A DNA stretch of 64,000 nt from Maratus speciosus (lineage: Eukaryota > Arthropoda > Arachnida > Araneae > Salticidae): contig OZ010790.1 of NCBI GenBank assembly GCA_963932465.1, positions 349,953,087-350,017,086 on the forward strand, given 5' to 3'. The notes beneath the pieces are model-generated. The model made no database searches. It was not told the DNA's origin and saw only the letters and a list, made by a program, of their open reading frames with translations. A program made the translations under genes and the position numbers. Numbering within the stretch: the stretch's first letter is position 1; each line of letters starts with the position of its first letter. Shown piece after piece: positions 11,765 through 23,983 of this stretch.

Positions 11765-13128
11765 ATATTTAAATTAAATGGATATTCGGGTGTATTTAAG
11801 CGAATTAGAGCACGGCCAGACAGACGGCCACATAAACAGGATTCATAAATTCTTTTCAACAATGTTGGAAAGTGTTACAAATGACATTTTTAATCTTAAA
11901 AGCATAGATTTTTACATCAAACCCACTTTTCTACGATGAGTAGTAGGAAAATTGCAAGAATTCCAGAAAACGACGCCATTTTGAATAAAAGCTACCATCT
12001 TGAATTTATAGGCATTTACGTGAAAACTCCCCCTCATATATGGATTGTAGTAATATAAAGTACATACTCACCAATCGGTATATTCTTTCTACGATTTGCA
12101 GTTTTCTCAATCGTAGCACCCGGAGTAATATACAATAATGTAATGGAATTCATTTGGGGGCCCTGTGAACGGACTATAAAAGCTATACACCTCGATATTT
12201 ATTCGGAACATATTATTGTAAACTTCAATAACATATATACATTATATGATAATCTGAGAATATTTAAGCAAGTAGCGATACTTAAGTGAGTTAGAGCATG
12301 GAATAGCAAGCAGACAGATAGACAAAGAAACTGACAAATTAAATTCATAAACTCATATAATTATGTCGGAAAGCGTTAAAACGAAATTTTTGACGTTAAA
12401 AACATCGAAATCGTCCTGAAATATACACTTATAAGATAGAGAGTAAGAAAATTCAGAAAACGACGCCATTTTGATTAACAGCCGCCATCTTGAATTCTTA
12501 CGACTTTACACGATGACTCACCCTCTTATATGGATTATATTAATATAAAATATCTACTCACCAATCGGTATTTTCGTCTCTCGATTTTTAGTTTTCTCAA
12601 CCGTAACCCCCGGTCTAATAGGCAATAACGTAACAGAATTCTTTTGAGGGACCGGCAAACGGATTACAAAAGCTATACACTTCGATTTTTATTTCAAACA
12701 TGTTATTGTAAACTTCAATAACATATAAACATTACATGACAATCTGAGAATATTTAAGCGAGTAACGATATTTAAGTGAGTTAGACCATGGAATGAAAAG
12801 CAGGCAGACAGACAATCAAACAGACAAACTGAATTTATAAACTCATTCAACTGTGACAAAAAGTATTAGAAACGAAATTTTTGACCTTAAAAACATAGAA
12901 ATCGACCTGAATCACACATTTATCTAATGAATAGCAAGAAAATTCAGAAAATAACACCATTTTGAATAACAACCGCCATCTTGAATTCCCACGACTTTAC
13001 GCGATGCATCCCACTCTGAAATGCATTGTATTAATATAAAGTAGATACTGACCAATCGGTATATTATTGTCATGATTTGCAGCTTTCATCTTATTTTGGT
13101 CGTGTAGCACTCGGACTATAACCGAAAA
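10283..13128. repeat. Inverted head-to-head arrays of ~480-bp repeats (foldback)
   Basis: A unit of about 470-485 bp starts near GTGCTACGGTTGAGAAAACT and occurs in forward orientation from 10295, 10765 and 11250 (the last truncated). It recurs in inverted orientation with corresponding edges near 12126, 12613 and 13116. The switch is at about 11400, next to the perfect palindrome ACAGTACTGT (11401-11410). Each unit has a (GTCT)n-like stretch and the words CCATTCCATGCTCTAAC and ACCGATTGGTGAGTATCTAC. The first inverted part is interrupted by a (CA)n/(TA)n microsatellite at about 11698-11763. No protein is encoded; frames crossing units are incidental. Foldback elements have such internally repetitive long inverted repeats, but no target duplication was found. 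Confidence 0.8.
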
Positions 13129-13535
13129 GATTGGTGTGATGAACCTTTTACGCAGCCCATGATCGCTCCTCTTTGATTGAAATTACACTAGCAGTACTGC
13201 ATGGGTCTTAATAATACGATTTTCATTTTTTTTCCTGGCGTGTACTGTTTGCTGTCTTCGATCAGTTTTTAGTGTAACTTTCATGGAATAACTGAGATGG
13301 TATTCTGGCTTGGCTAAGGTTGCTAGCAGATATTTTATCCTTCTTTTTAGTACTTTAAACTTAAGTCTGTAAAATTGTAGACTGCAATCTTCGCATGGGT
13401 TCACTGACATTTTACCTATTTCCGTATCATAAAAAATGGAAGTAATTTGAAATTTTATACCGTCTATACGTAATATTTATACTTTTTTCAGATCAGAGGC
13501 TATCAAAGTATGGGAGTTAATGTGCCCTCTGGTAC
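13129..13535. other. Unassigned DNA with a basic 75-codon frame
   Basis: A minus-strand frame at 13183-13410 encodes a lysine/arginine-rich peptide with NPCEDCSLQFYRLKFKVLKR. No family was recognised, and no splice or polyadenylation context supports it as a gene. Confidence 0.35.
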
Positions 13536-13539
13536 GTAC

Positions 13540-13960
13540 GTATCTATGTACGTAACGCGATAACTCTTGACAGAAATATCCGATTTGATTCAAATTTTGT
13601 ACATAGGTTCATTCTGTTAAGGCGCTTCCCTAGTACGTTTTAGAGATTCATTGGTTAAGTATAAAGGGGGAACGGGGGGGCTAATCCCTCCTTAATTCCC
13701 TTATTTTCGATAAATGGATTTTTCATGCCCAATTATTTGATTTGTTGTAAATTTAGTGTACCGGATTATTCTGATAGGGCGCTTACCAGATAGGATATGG
13801 AGGGTCATTGGATGAGTGTAAAAAGAGGGTGAGGGACGGGGATAATCTCCCTTAATTTAGATAAATGGGTTTTTCGTGCAGGATTATCCGATTCGCTTCA
13901 TATTTGGTATTCCGGTTTATTCTGATAAGGCGAATTCCTGATTATTCACCATTTTTCTCA
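13540..13960. repeat. Three diverged ~145-bp tandem copies
   Basis: Three consecutive segments share, in order: a (T/A)TCCGATT-like start, TTCTGATAGGGCG or a variant, a GGTCATTGGATGAGTGTAAA block, a purine-rich GGGGGAACGGGG or GAGGGACGGGG block, then CTCCCTTAATT and GATAAATGG. The third copy is partial. The unit length resembles that of the 16-21.7 kb satellite, but the sequences are different. Confidence 0.6.
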
Positions 13961-14560
13961 AAAAGAGTGAATTCTATTTTATGAATAACAGATATAACGA
14001 AGAGTATAATATACAATTAGTGTGAATAGCCTTTGAACTCAACGTCATCAGCTTAACTGGTCACTTGTCTTTTTTATTAAAGAAGTGTTTTCGAAATAAC
14101 AAAATTATAATTCATAATGTTTTTTGTTAATTTAAAAGATCAATAAATCCGTTGTTTCCTATTATAAACAGTCAAATGAGCTTACATAATATGTTTATTA
14201 TGATCAAATATGTGTTTGAATTATAATCTCGTACATCAGTCAAATTCAGAGCTGAACTTGAATGTCATTTAAGATGTTACAAACCCAGGATTTGCTACAA
14301 ATGTGTTAAAACGAATTTACATTAAATACGCTTTAATCACAATACATAAAGGTAACTACAATAATTAAACTACAGGAGCAGTGGTATATTACGTATTAAT
14401 CGCATAGCTTATTTTGAAATTATGGAATTGATATCATATTATTCGAATTTATTGATGTTTATGTATATAATGCTTTTAATAAAAGAAAATATGAATATTT
14501 AATAGCAATCAAAGATGGGGAGGGGAAATCAATTTAATAACAGAAAAAAACCCGAGACTG
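13961..14560. other. Unassigned AT-rich DNA
   Basis: No repeat, reading frame or RNA signal was recognised. Confidence 0.4.
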
Positions 14561-14563
14561 CAC

Positions 14564-15275
14564 GAAAATTTACCAAATTTGATGCAATAACCAGTTATAG
14601 ACAAAATATACAAAAATCCAGCTAAATAAAGTTGAACGTGTCAAAATAGACTAGCCAAGTGATTTAAAAATCCATATGCCAATCAGTAAGTTATTGAATA
14701 CATAATGTGAATGGCCAAAAAGATCAAATGTTATAAAAATAGTATAAATCGCAAAAAAGTTATTAAAGTGCAGCAGCAGCATGGTATAAAGATGTTAAAG
14801 TAATACATCAAATTATGCGCATAAACGGCAGTAATATAATGTATTTATTAATTATAAAATTACAAATTACACCAAAATTTGGGCTATTTTGAGATGTATC
14901 TAAACGATAGTTGTCATAACATATTTTATTAATTAAAATAAAAATTAGAAAAAATCGTTATCCATTAATGATTGCGCAAATGCAGAATTTCACTATGGAA
15001 GTTTAATATATAAACTTTTTGTACAATTAAAACTTTTAAACACATGAAAATTTACCAAATTTGATGCGATAACCAGTTATAGACAAAAGATATAAAAATA
15101 CAACTAAATAAAGTTGAACGTATTAAAATAGACTAGCCAAGGGATTTATAAATGCAGATACCAATCAGTAAGTTATTGAAAGCATAATGTCAATGGCCAA
15201 AAAGATCAAATGTTATAAAAATAGTAAAAATCACAAAAAGGTATTGAAGTGCAGCATGGTACAAATATATTAAAG
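14564..15275. repeat. Direct repeat pair of about 230 bp, offset 482 bp
   Basis: The segment 14564-14800 recurs at 15046-15275 with small differences. Both contain GAAAATTTACCAAATTTGAT, AACCAGTTATAGACAAAA, AAATAAAGTTGAACGT and CAATCAGTAAGTTATTGAA. Copy 1 has an extra CAGCAG near its end. The 245-bp spacer has no coding sequence. Such a pair could be a segmental duplication or the LTRs of a tiny non-autonomous element, but no TG...CA ends, primer-binding site or target duplication was seen. Confidence 0.75.
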
Positions 15276-15279
15276 AATT

Positions 15280-16000
15280 AAAGAGATTATATATATATAT
15301 ATAATCGGATAATCTGTACTCTGCTGTAGTTCAGTTTTAAGACTTAAAACACGCGATTTTATTTTATATAAAATGGCGTCATCCGCATTCGCTGAAGAAT
15401 TCCTCATTTGCGATCCAGTATTAAACAACATCTACAGTAAAGTACGCATAGGACGTCATTATCTGAGAATAATAGACAAATCCATCTAAAAGAAATCAGC
15501 AAGAATCTCGATCAAAAAAATCGGCTATCTCATGATACATAGGCCTTCATTTGAGTGTAATATTAATATAGATACTTAAAATTAAATTTAGTTTATAATA
15601 GCTCCATGTTTGATCAGATGTCATCCATTTATATTTTTTCAAAATAGCACGTACTTTAATTACATTTTTTTTCAGTTTTTATGACAAAATGGCAACAAAA
15701 AGATATAATTGATATTTTCCAACTATTTTTTATTTACTTCTACAGAAGTGGAGTACTTGAGTTGCCAAAATTAAACAAATGTCGCTAAAAACTACAAAAA
15801 TATTAATATCTTAACTTCCTGATCGCCGAGCAAAAGCGCAGAATTGTAATGTTGTTTTCTCTGTAATTTTTTTTTTAAGTCTAAAAAAAGATAATTTTTT
15901 TCTAACCACATAAAAATTTAATTACATGTTAGAGTATAAGCCTTGAGAATACTAATCTTCACAAAATGTTTTAAAACTGCGTTATATTTGTAGAATTATA
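15280..16000. other. Unassigned AT-rich DNA with a 38-codon frame
   Basis: An ATG at 15373 opens a 38-codon plus-strand frame (MASSAFAEEFLICDP...) preceded by TATATAAA at 15365. Codon choice is varied rather than low-complexity, but it ends quickly and no family is recognised. A short (TA)n run lies at about 15290-15303. Confidence 0.35.
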
Positions 16001-16002
16001 TT

Positions 16003-16535
16003 AACTAGCGGGCATGACCGAACTAAGCTCGGTAAAAATTAGGCTTGTGTTAAACTCGATATGTCTTTCTCACTGTATAATTCTTGCTGTTTAGATAAAA
16101 TTGGCATAATCCTAAGCCATAGGGACCCACTAACCGAAGTTCTCCGAACACATGACCTAACCAATGCTCTTCTCAAACCCGAAAATGTTAGAATACAAAA
16201 TTTAGTCAAAATCGCTAAAGTCATTTTATAGATAAAATTAGCTTGACCCACGGTAACCCAAAAAGGGCCTACTAATCTAAATTTTTCGAACATCTGACCT
16301 ATCCCAATGGTATTCTCGTGCTAGGAAATGGTGTAATAAGAAATTTCGTCAAAATCGTTTGAGCCATTTTTTATATAAAATTAGCTGAACCTTGACTTAT
16401 AGTGACCCAAAATGACTGGTTAATCGAATTTTCTTCAGACCTGGACCAATGGTCTTCTCAAACCCGAAAACGGTAGAAAACAAAATTTAATCAAAATCAT
16501 TAAAGCTGTTATCTAAAAAAATTAACTTGATCCAC
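16003..16535. repeat. ~145-bp satellite, left block
   Basis: The left block of a tandem array whose monomer carries GACCCACTAATCGAATTTT, GAACATGTGAC, CCCAATGGT, a (G/A)AAAACGGTA box, TACAAAATTTAGTCAAAATC and GAGCCGTTTTTTAGATAAA. It starts after a unique-looking leader, ACTAGCGGGCATGACC, at 16004-16020. About three and a half monomers are present. The block ends in a poly-C/poly-A tract at about 16542-16580. Confidence 0.8.
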
Positions 16536-17020
16536 AGTCACCCCCCCCCCCCAAAAAAAAAAAAAACAAAAAAAAAAAAACAGTGGCACTCCGGGAGTGC
16601 AAATAGAAGTGGAAACTTCAACAATTACGTGTGTGTTTTTTTAATCGTCAGGAAATGTTTTATTCTACAGGAAATACTTTTAAATGTAGTGTTTTTTTAT
16701 TCATTATTATAAAATATTACTACCAAAATTATATTACAATTTTCATAGTAATATAATTTAACTATAAATTACATATAAAATAAACATTAATAATTTGTAC
16801 TATATATTATTATATTAAATTATATTATTAAATTATACATGTACATATAAATAAACAAATTTTCGTACAAAAATTCTCGTATTGCATTTAAAGAATTATC
16901 CGGTGAAATATAAACGGCAACCATTACAATTCAATACTATCCAAATATTGAAATCCATACTCCAATTCAATACTATCCAAAAGTATTTTTATTAATGAAT
17001 ACAATACCACAATTATATTA
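16536..17020. other. Poly-C/poly-A tract and unassigned DNA inside the satellite
   Basis: After about 13 C residues and two A runs comes GCACTCCGGGAGTGC (about 16586-16600), a perfect 15-base palindrome. AT-rich DNA without recognisable features follows. Repeats of CAATACTATCC near 16932 and 16968 form a short local duplication. Confidence 0.45.
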
Positions 17021-17374
17021 CGCTTGGCGCGCTAGTGTCTATGTGCCAAAATGCTAGCATGTCGGTTACTTAACAGTGTCTATAAATCAGTGGTTTTTCT
17101 CCATCTCAAAAAAAGCTCAACGCGCCTAAAGAAGTTTTCGAAAACTGATAATGTGTGTGTGTGTGTTCCTGTGTGAACGCCAGGAGAAAAAGTGAGTTTT
17201 AGCTTCGTTCTTCTGTTGCAGATTGAGCTGAAGAGGGAAAAGTTCCTGTCATTCACCGCTTGGAGCACTAGTGTCTATGTGCCAAAATGCTAGCATGTCG
17301 GTTACGTAACAGTGTCTCCAAATCAGTGGTTTTTCTCCATCTCAAAAAAGCTGAACACGCCTAAAGAAGTTTTC
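17021..17374. repeat. Direct repeat of ~118 bp, offset 236 bp
   Basis: 17021-17139 recurs at 17257-17374. Both hold CTAGTGTCTATGTGCCAAAA, GCTAGCATGTCGGTTAC, CAGTGGTTTTTCTCCATCTC and CCTAAAGAAGTTTTC. The spacer contains a short (TG)n run at about 17153-17164. No coding content was seen. The pair separates two blocks of the satellite. Confidence 0.8.
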
Positions 17375-17377
17375 ACT

Positions 17378-18186
17378 TCAAAAAAGACCCATTAATCGAA
17401 TTTTCTCGAACATGTCACCTAATCCAAAGATCTTCTTGTGCCCAGAAACAGTATAATACAAAATTTTGTCAAAATCATTTGAGCCTTATTTTAAGATACA
17501 ATTAGCTTGACCCACAGTGACCCAAAAATGACACGTTAATCGAATTTTCCCGAACATATGACTTAGCTCAATGGTATTCTCATGCTCAGAAACGATATAA
17601 TATAAAATTTTGCCATAATGTTTTGAGCCGTTATTTTAGATACATTTAGCTTGACCCACAGTGACCCAAAAATGACCCACTAATTGAATTTTCTCAAACA
17701 TGTGACTTAGCCCAATGTCTTATCATGCTCACAAACTGTATAATACAAAATTTTGGCAAAATCGTTTGAGTCGTTTTTTTTAGATACAAATAGCTTGGCC
17801 CACACAGACCCCAAAATGATCGACTAATCGATTTTTCTCGAACATATGGCTTAGCCCAATGGTCATCTCATGCAAAGAAACGGTATATTGTAGAATTATG
17901 TCAAAATGTTTTGGGCCTTTTTTTAGATTGAATTAGCTTGACCTAGACCCATTGTGACCCAAAATGACCTTCTAATCAAATTTTCTTGAACATGCGACCA
18001 AGCCCAATGGTATTATCGCGCCCGAAAACGATAAAATACAAAATTTCGTCAAAATGGTTAGAGCCGTTTCCTAGATAAACTTTGCTTGACCCACAGTGAC
18101 CCAAAAATGACCCACTAATCGAATTTTTTCTAACATGTGACTTAGCCCATTGGTCTTCTCATAATCCAAAACGACAGATTACAAAA
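17378..18186. repeat. ~145-bp satellite, middle block
   Basis: About five and a half monomers. The last is cut at TACAAAA (18180-18186) by the foldback element, and its missing remainder resumes at 20456. Monomer variants with CTTGACCTAGACCCATT alternate with CTTGACCCACAGTGACCC types, indicating a multi-monomer higher-order pattern. Confidence 0.88.
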
Positions 18187-20455
18187 AGGTCTAGCCGGAT
18201 AAGCATAGCGAAATGGCCTCCACGGCGGATGTTTGAAATAACATGTCTGGTAGTAAGGCTCACCATGAGAATACGATATAGAGTGATTTTAGCCTCTGAC
18301 CTTGAAATATCCTTGAGATAATCGGAGAAGTATGCGCAGGCGCTAATATTTTTCAAATACGATTTTCTCAAAAAGTACAAAAGTTCAAAAAATGAAACAA
18401 ACTCCAATTATTGAAGAATATATTGGATCACATTATATATTTTTCACATTTTCACAAAAATTTTAACATAGAAAAATAAACAAAAATATTTAGAAAAAAT
18501 ATTAATGTAGTAATTTTGTATTTACACCAACCAAAAAATTACATAATAAGATTCAAAGTATGTACTTTTAAGAAAAAAAAATCGTTAAAATCGAAGATGC
18601 GCTTTTTGAGTTATAAAAAAAATAATGTTAGCAACTTGCTAAAATATTCGTAACTTTCTCTGTTTGTATTTGCAGAAATACGCTACTATCAATGCGTTGG
18701 TCGATTTTCACTCGGGCATGATGCGCAATGCTCCAAAATCAGAGAATGTTTCCATACATACCACTTCCCTATAGGTTTGCTTCGTGTTTGTAAACATTCT
18801 GTTATTTTGGAGTACTGCGCACCCTTCTCTAATACAAATATCAAGCCGATGGTGCAGTCTATTGTGCAGCTGAAACTATAGGGGTTGTAAATATATAAGG
18901 TTATCAAATGTTTGGAAATTCCGGATACCCTCCCAAACTTCCGATTTCATACGTTACCATTCCTCGAATCCATCCCCCCCCTAATAATTTTGTTATCAGT
19001 GTTTAAAAATTCTTTTTATTTTTACAATAGTTTTCCTTTTTTTTTCTTTTTATACCTTTGCAATGATATACAGGTATGGTTGTACATTTTTTATTTGCAT
19101 ATTTTACTTATTTAAATAAAAAGAAGAAATTCATAAGATATCACTGTTATATAAGAAATAACTTTATACCAAATAACATTTTAAATAAATATTATTTAAA
19201 AGTTTTAATAATAACTCTTTGTTACATAATGCATTGAACAGTAATATTGTCTTCTTGCACTTCGCCCTTACATGGGGCTAAACAGAACTTCTTGTAAACA
19301 AAATAGGCGGACAACATTCTTCCCCATCTTTTACTAGCAAAAATAACAAGTATAATTTCGAATCTGGATTCTCTAAGAACGAAGTATATACGCATATGGC
19401 AGGAGAATATTAATGGCGAACGTTGGGTTATTCCCTATTTTGGAAAGAAATGTTTTATAATCATTCAATGGTTTTAATTATAACTTTGTATTTTCATAAA
19501 AAGAAGAAAACAAACTTAAAAAATTAAGATAACGGATGTAAAGAAAAAGATACCAAAAACGTAAATTTTGTTTTGATCAAAAATCATAACGATATATAAC
19601 GATATCAAATGATAACCCCCTTCCCTACAGATATCCTACGATGTCAAGTGCCAGTCCCCACCCACCCACACACACACATGCTCCCCCATGAAGTGATACG
19701 TTATATATGTACACTGTTCAGCCCCACAGCTTTCTTCTATGTGACAATCATCGTAGGCAAATGTTACTATTTTGTTTGTGAATTCTTGATATTATTATGC
19801 GAGAAGGATGCGCAGTACGCCAAAATAACAGAATGTTTACAAACACGAAACAAACCTATAGGGAAGTGGTATGTATGGAAACATTCTCTTATTTTGGTGC
19901 ACTGCGCATCCTGCCCGAGTGGAAATGTCATGAATCGACCAATGCATTGATAGTAGCGTATTTCTGCAAATGCAAACAGGGAAAGTTACGAATATTTTAG
20001 CCAGTTGCTAACATTATTTTTTTTATAACTCAAAAAGCGCATCTTCGATTTTAACGAAATTTGTTCCTTAAAAGTACATACTTTGAGGCTTATTCTGTAG
20101 TTTTTTGGTTGGTGTAAATATAAAATAACTACATTAATAATTTTTTAAAAATATTTTTGTTTATTTTTCTGTTAAAATTTTTGTAAAAATGTGAAAAAAA
20201 TATATAATGTGAACTAATATATTCTTCAATAATTGCCGTTGGTTTCATTTTTTTAAACTTTTGTACTTTTTGAGAACAACGTATTTGAAAAATAGTAGCG
20301 CCGGCGCATTCTTCCCCGATTATCTCAAGGACTGTTCAAGGTCAGATGCTAAAAAACACCCTATATTGTATTCTCATGGTAAGCCTTATTATCACACGTG
20401 TTATTTAAAACATCGGCCGTGGGGGCCATTTCGCCATGCTTATCCGGCTAGACCC
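18187..20455. mobile_element. Foldback TIR element, 2269 bp, no TSD (Spy-like behaviour)
   Basis: Ends: AGGTCTAGCCGGATAAGC at 18187 and the complement of GCTTATCCGGCTAGACCC at 20455. The inverted arms are about 660-670 bp each (18187 to ~18845 and ~19783 to 20455). Each arm carries an inner hairpin built on CTCCAAAAT and AGAATGTTT. The ~940-bp core has no transposase I recognise. The flanks are ACAAAA on the left and TTTAGTC on the right. Joined, they give ACAAAATTTAGTC, exactly the sequence of undisturbed satellite monomers at about 20735 and 21305, so no bases were duplicated or lost. Spy elements (PIF/Harbinger-related) are known to insert between AAA and TTT without target duplication. 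Assignment to Spy is inference because no transposase is present. Confidence 0.82.
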
Positions 20456-21642
20456 TTTAGTCAAAATCGTTAGAGCCGTTTTTTAGATAAAATTGGCTTG
20501 ACTATTATGACGCAAAATGATCAACTAACCGAATTTTCTCGAACACGTGACCTATCCCAATGGTATTATCGTGCCCGAAAATGGTAAAATACAAAATTTC
20601 GTCAAAATCGTTAGAGCCGTTTTCTAGATAAACTTTGATTGACCCACAGTCACCCAAAAATGACCCACTAATCGAATTTTCCGTAATAATTTACTTAGCT
20701 CATTCGTCTTCTCGTAATCCAAAACGAGAGAATACAAAATTTAGTCAAAATCGTTAGAGCCGTTTTTTAGATAAAATTGGCTTGACCCATAGAGACCCAA
20801 AAATGAACCACTAATCAAAATTTCTCGCACATGTGACATAGCCCAATAGTTTTCTCGAGCCGAAAAACGGTTGGATATAAAATTTAATCAAAATCGAATG
20901 AGCCGTTTTTCAGATCTAATTAGCTTGAACTTGATCCATTTGACCCATAATGACCCACTAATCTATTTTTCTCGTACATGTGACTTTGTGCAATGGTCAT
21001 CTCATGCCCGGAAAGGGTATATTCAAAAATTTTGTCGAAATGTTTTTGGCCTTTTTTGGATTCAATTAGCTTGACCCTGACCCATTGTGACCCGAAATGA
21101 CCCACTAATCGAATTTTATTGAACATGCGATCAAGCCCAATGATATTCTCGTACCCGAAAACGATAGAATAAAAATTTCGTCAAAATCGTCAGAGCCATT
21201 GTCTAGATAAACTTTGCTTCCAAACCCAAAAATGACACACTAATCGAATTTTTTCTAACATGTGACTTAGCCCATTGGTCTTCTCGTAATCCAAAACGAG
21301 AGAATACAAAATTTAGTCAAAATCGTTAGAGCCGTTTTTAGATAAAATTGGCTTGACCCATAGTGACCCAAAAATGACCCACTAATCGAAATTTCTTGAA
21401 CATGTGACCTATATCAATGGTTTTCTCGTGGAGAAAAACGGTTGGATAGAAAATTTAGTCAAAATCGATTGAGCCGTTTTTTTAGATCTAATTAGCTTGA
21501 CCTTGACCCATTATGACCCAAAATGACCCCCTAATCGAATTTTCTCGAACACGTGACGTAGCTCAAGGGTCTTATCGTGCTCGAAAATGGTAAAATACAA
21601 AATTTCGTCAAAATCGTTAAAGCCGTTTCTAAGATAAAATTT

Positions 21643-21645
<3 letters not shown>
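20456..21645. repeat. ~145-bp satellite, right block with higher-order repeat
   Basis: About eight monomers with spacings of 135-149 bp between successive TGACCCACTAATC boxes (20661, 20804, 20951, 21098, 21233, 21375, 21524). A diagnostic variant (CTAACATGTGACTTAGCCCATTG or close, with CTCGTAATCCAAAACGAGAG) appears at about 20685 and 21255, four monomers or ~569 bp apart. It also appears at 18130 just left of the inserted element. This suggests a four-monomer higher-order unit. Confidence 0.88.
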
Positions 21646-21674
<29 letters not shown>

Positions 21675-21675
21675 C
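21646..21675. repeat. (AC)n microsatellite at the satellite end
   Basis: An uninterrupted run of about 14 AC units directly follows the last monomer (GATAAAATTTACATACACAC...). It is followed by CATTTTTGCTTGCATTATAG, after which satellite similarity stops. Confidence 0.9.
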
Positions 21676-21679
21676 ATTT

Positions 21680-23980
21680 TTGCTTGCATTATAGTATAAG
21701 GTTTATAAATTGCTTCTACTGAAGTGAAACCTTCAGCTTAGTGAACGGATATATCAGTTCGCGGCAGTGAGAATGTTAAAAATAAAGGGAGATGCAGTTT
21801 TCAAACAAATTGCATTTCAAAGTACATTTTTTTCGACTGTATAAAAATTGAAAATGAGCGATGCTTAGAAGTTAAAAAAATTGCTATACAGTATTTAATC
21901 GGACATTTGTTTTACGGTTGGCTTCTTTAGTGTAATGTTATTTCTTAGAGACGAGACAGAATAAGCTGGGAGAAAGAAATAGCATACCGGGGGCTAATAA
22001 AAACATGTTCCAAATTTGCACTTTTTTTACAATCAGAAATTAAAAATAATAATAAATATCACAGCCTTTGGCACTTCTTAAAAAAAAGGACATTTGTAGT
22101 TGGTGGACGGTTGGCAGGACGGTTGTATTATAACGTGAAAAAAGAAAAGCTACAATAAATATTTTAGGTCAGAGCTCCTCCATACGAAACAATTTTTAGC
22201 CATATCGACGTAAAAAATTATGTTTTGTATAAATTCAGTCAGGCCGGGCTGGGCTCGGGTAAAGATTTTAACTTTTTCGAGACCGGACCGAACTTATTTT
22301 TTACTCGTCGGCTTGGGAACGGGCCTGTATATTTCGACCAGTGCAGACCTACAGCATATTTTGAAAGCAAGTTTAACGTAAAATCTATATGGTGCTATTT
22401 TATGTCCAAAGAAGAGACTCTGTCTTAAATCGACTTTTAATAACGTATAATTTGTGGATGATCGGTATTTTGCATTCAAAATGAGTCAATAACTCGTTGC
22501 TCAGAGGCATGGGTAAATGGTGCAAGTCTCAAAATTTGGATTTTAATATCTCTGCTTGTTTTTCAGATATCGAGATGAGTTTTTGGTGTGTTTATTTCAG
22601 GAATGGACAAGGAAAAAAATCCTAATTGGCAATTTTTCTCTACGGGGACTGTATAAAAATTTAGTTTTTGTATTTTCTTAAATCACCCTCCCCCTCCCCC
22701 ATGGCGTTGCATATGTCATTAAATTTTTTATCTTTTTTTACGAAACTTTGCAATTGAAGAATGCGTCTATCTGCAATTTTTAAGTAAATAACCTATTGTT
22801 TAGATCTTTATGGATAACCCTGATAATATTTTGTTCGTTCTCAAATCACTAAAAATGGAACACAGCAATAATTTAAATTTATTTTGTCTAAGATGCAGAT
22901 TTTAAAGGGCCTTACTATCTTGCAGGTTTCTTTCCTTCGTAAATGTCTCCTGCCATAATCTTCCGAATAATACCACAGACGCTTAATCTAAATCTTGCTT
23001 TTATAATTTTTGAGTTTATTATAAATTTATATTTTCCGAAAAAACCTCATTTTTTTGTGAGTGTGAATAACGTCATTGATAAAAACGGAAAACGCATTTT
23101 TAGTTTTTAGTGCCAGAAAATAAATCACAATAGCTGACACAGTTTCACAATTGGAATCACTTCTAGCGCTAACAGTTTAAGAAAACGTTATTCGAAAATG
23201 AACACTCTGTAAATACATATATGAATTTATGGACATCAATTACGTCAAACTTAGTATTAGTATTTTGATGTTAAAGTGACCTATCGTGAAAATATCTCTA
23301 TTCTAACTACACTTTGTATTTAACATACATACGAATAATCTTTTATGCAATACTTTGTTCATAGTTAGTTCATACGTATGGATAAGATACAATTTGCATT
23401 GTAAGCATAATTCAAACAGGCTGATTTGTTTCACTATTACTCAATAGAATCCGATTATTGTGTTCAATTTCGACGTGAAAAGTAAATGATGCAGCTAGAT
23501 TCAATCAAATCGGTTCGGATAAATCACAGTTGTAGAACTAAAATAACTTCAGACAATGCAATTCAGATTTTATGAAAAAAGGTAAATTTATGGAATGTAT
23601 TTTAAAGAAAATACAAAAAGAAAATTTCAATAGTAAAATAATAGAAGGAAAACATTAAAACGAAAAATGGTTTTGATGCGTTGGATTATTAAGAACATTT
23701 CGTTAAGTAAATGTAATATTAAAAAATATCACATGTATATCACATGTACATGCATTGAGAAATTATTTCTTTATGCTAAGACTGAAAAGTTAAAAAAAGA
23801 AAATACTGATACTCATTTAGCATTTCACATTATACAATTATCCACTAGTTTTCTTTATTACATATCTAACTTGTAAAATTATTAGAAATTAGGTTATACT
23901 AGATTGCAAATTATGTATTTATGTACTATTTACTACAAAAGTACAAATATGGAAATCATGTATTTGTAGTTAAACCAATA
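21680..23980. other. Unassigned AT-rich DNA
   Basis: No convincing gene. A GC-richer patch at 22235-22330 (GGGCTGGGCTCGGG, GAGACCGGACCG) stands out from its surroundings and may be an old element fragment. Other stretches are plain AT-rich DNA. Confidence 0.4.
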
Positions 23981-23983
23981 AAA

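Noticed and set aside
13183..13410. 75-codon basic minus-strand frame
   Set aside because: No recognised motif, no splice or polyadenylation context; not listed as a gene.
14564..15275. Small LTR-type element
   Set aside because: Direct repeats lack TG...CA ends, primer-binding site, polypurine tract and target duplication; kept as a plain direct repeat.
18187..20455. Helitron as an explanation for the lack of target duplication
   Set aside because: Helitrons lack long terminal inverted repeats; this element has ~660-bp arms.
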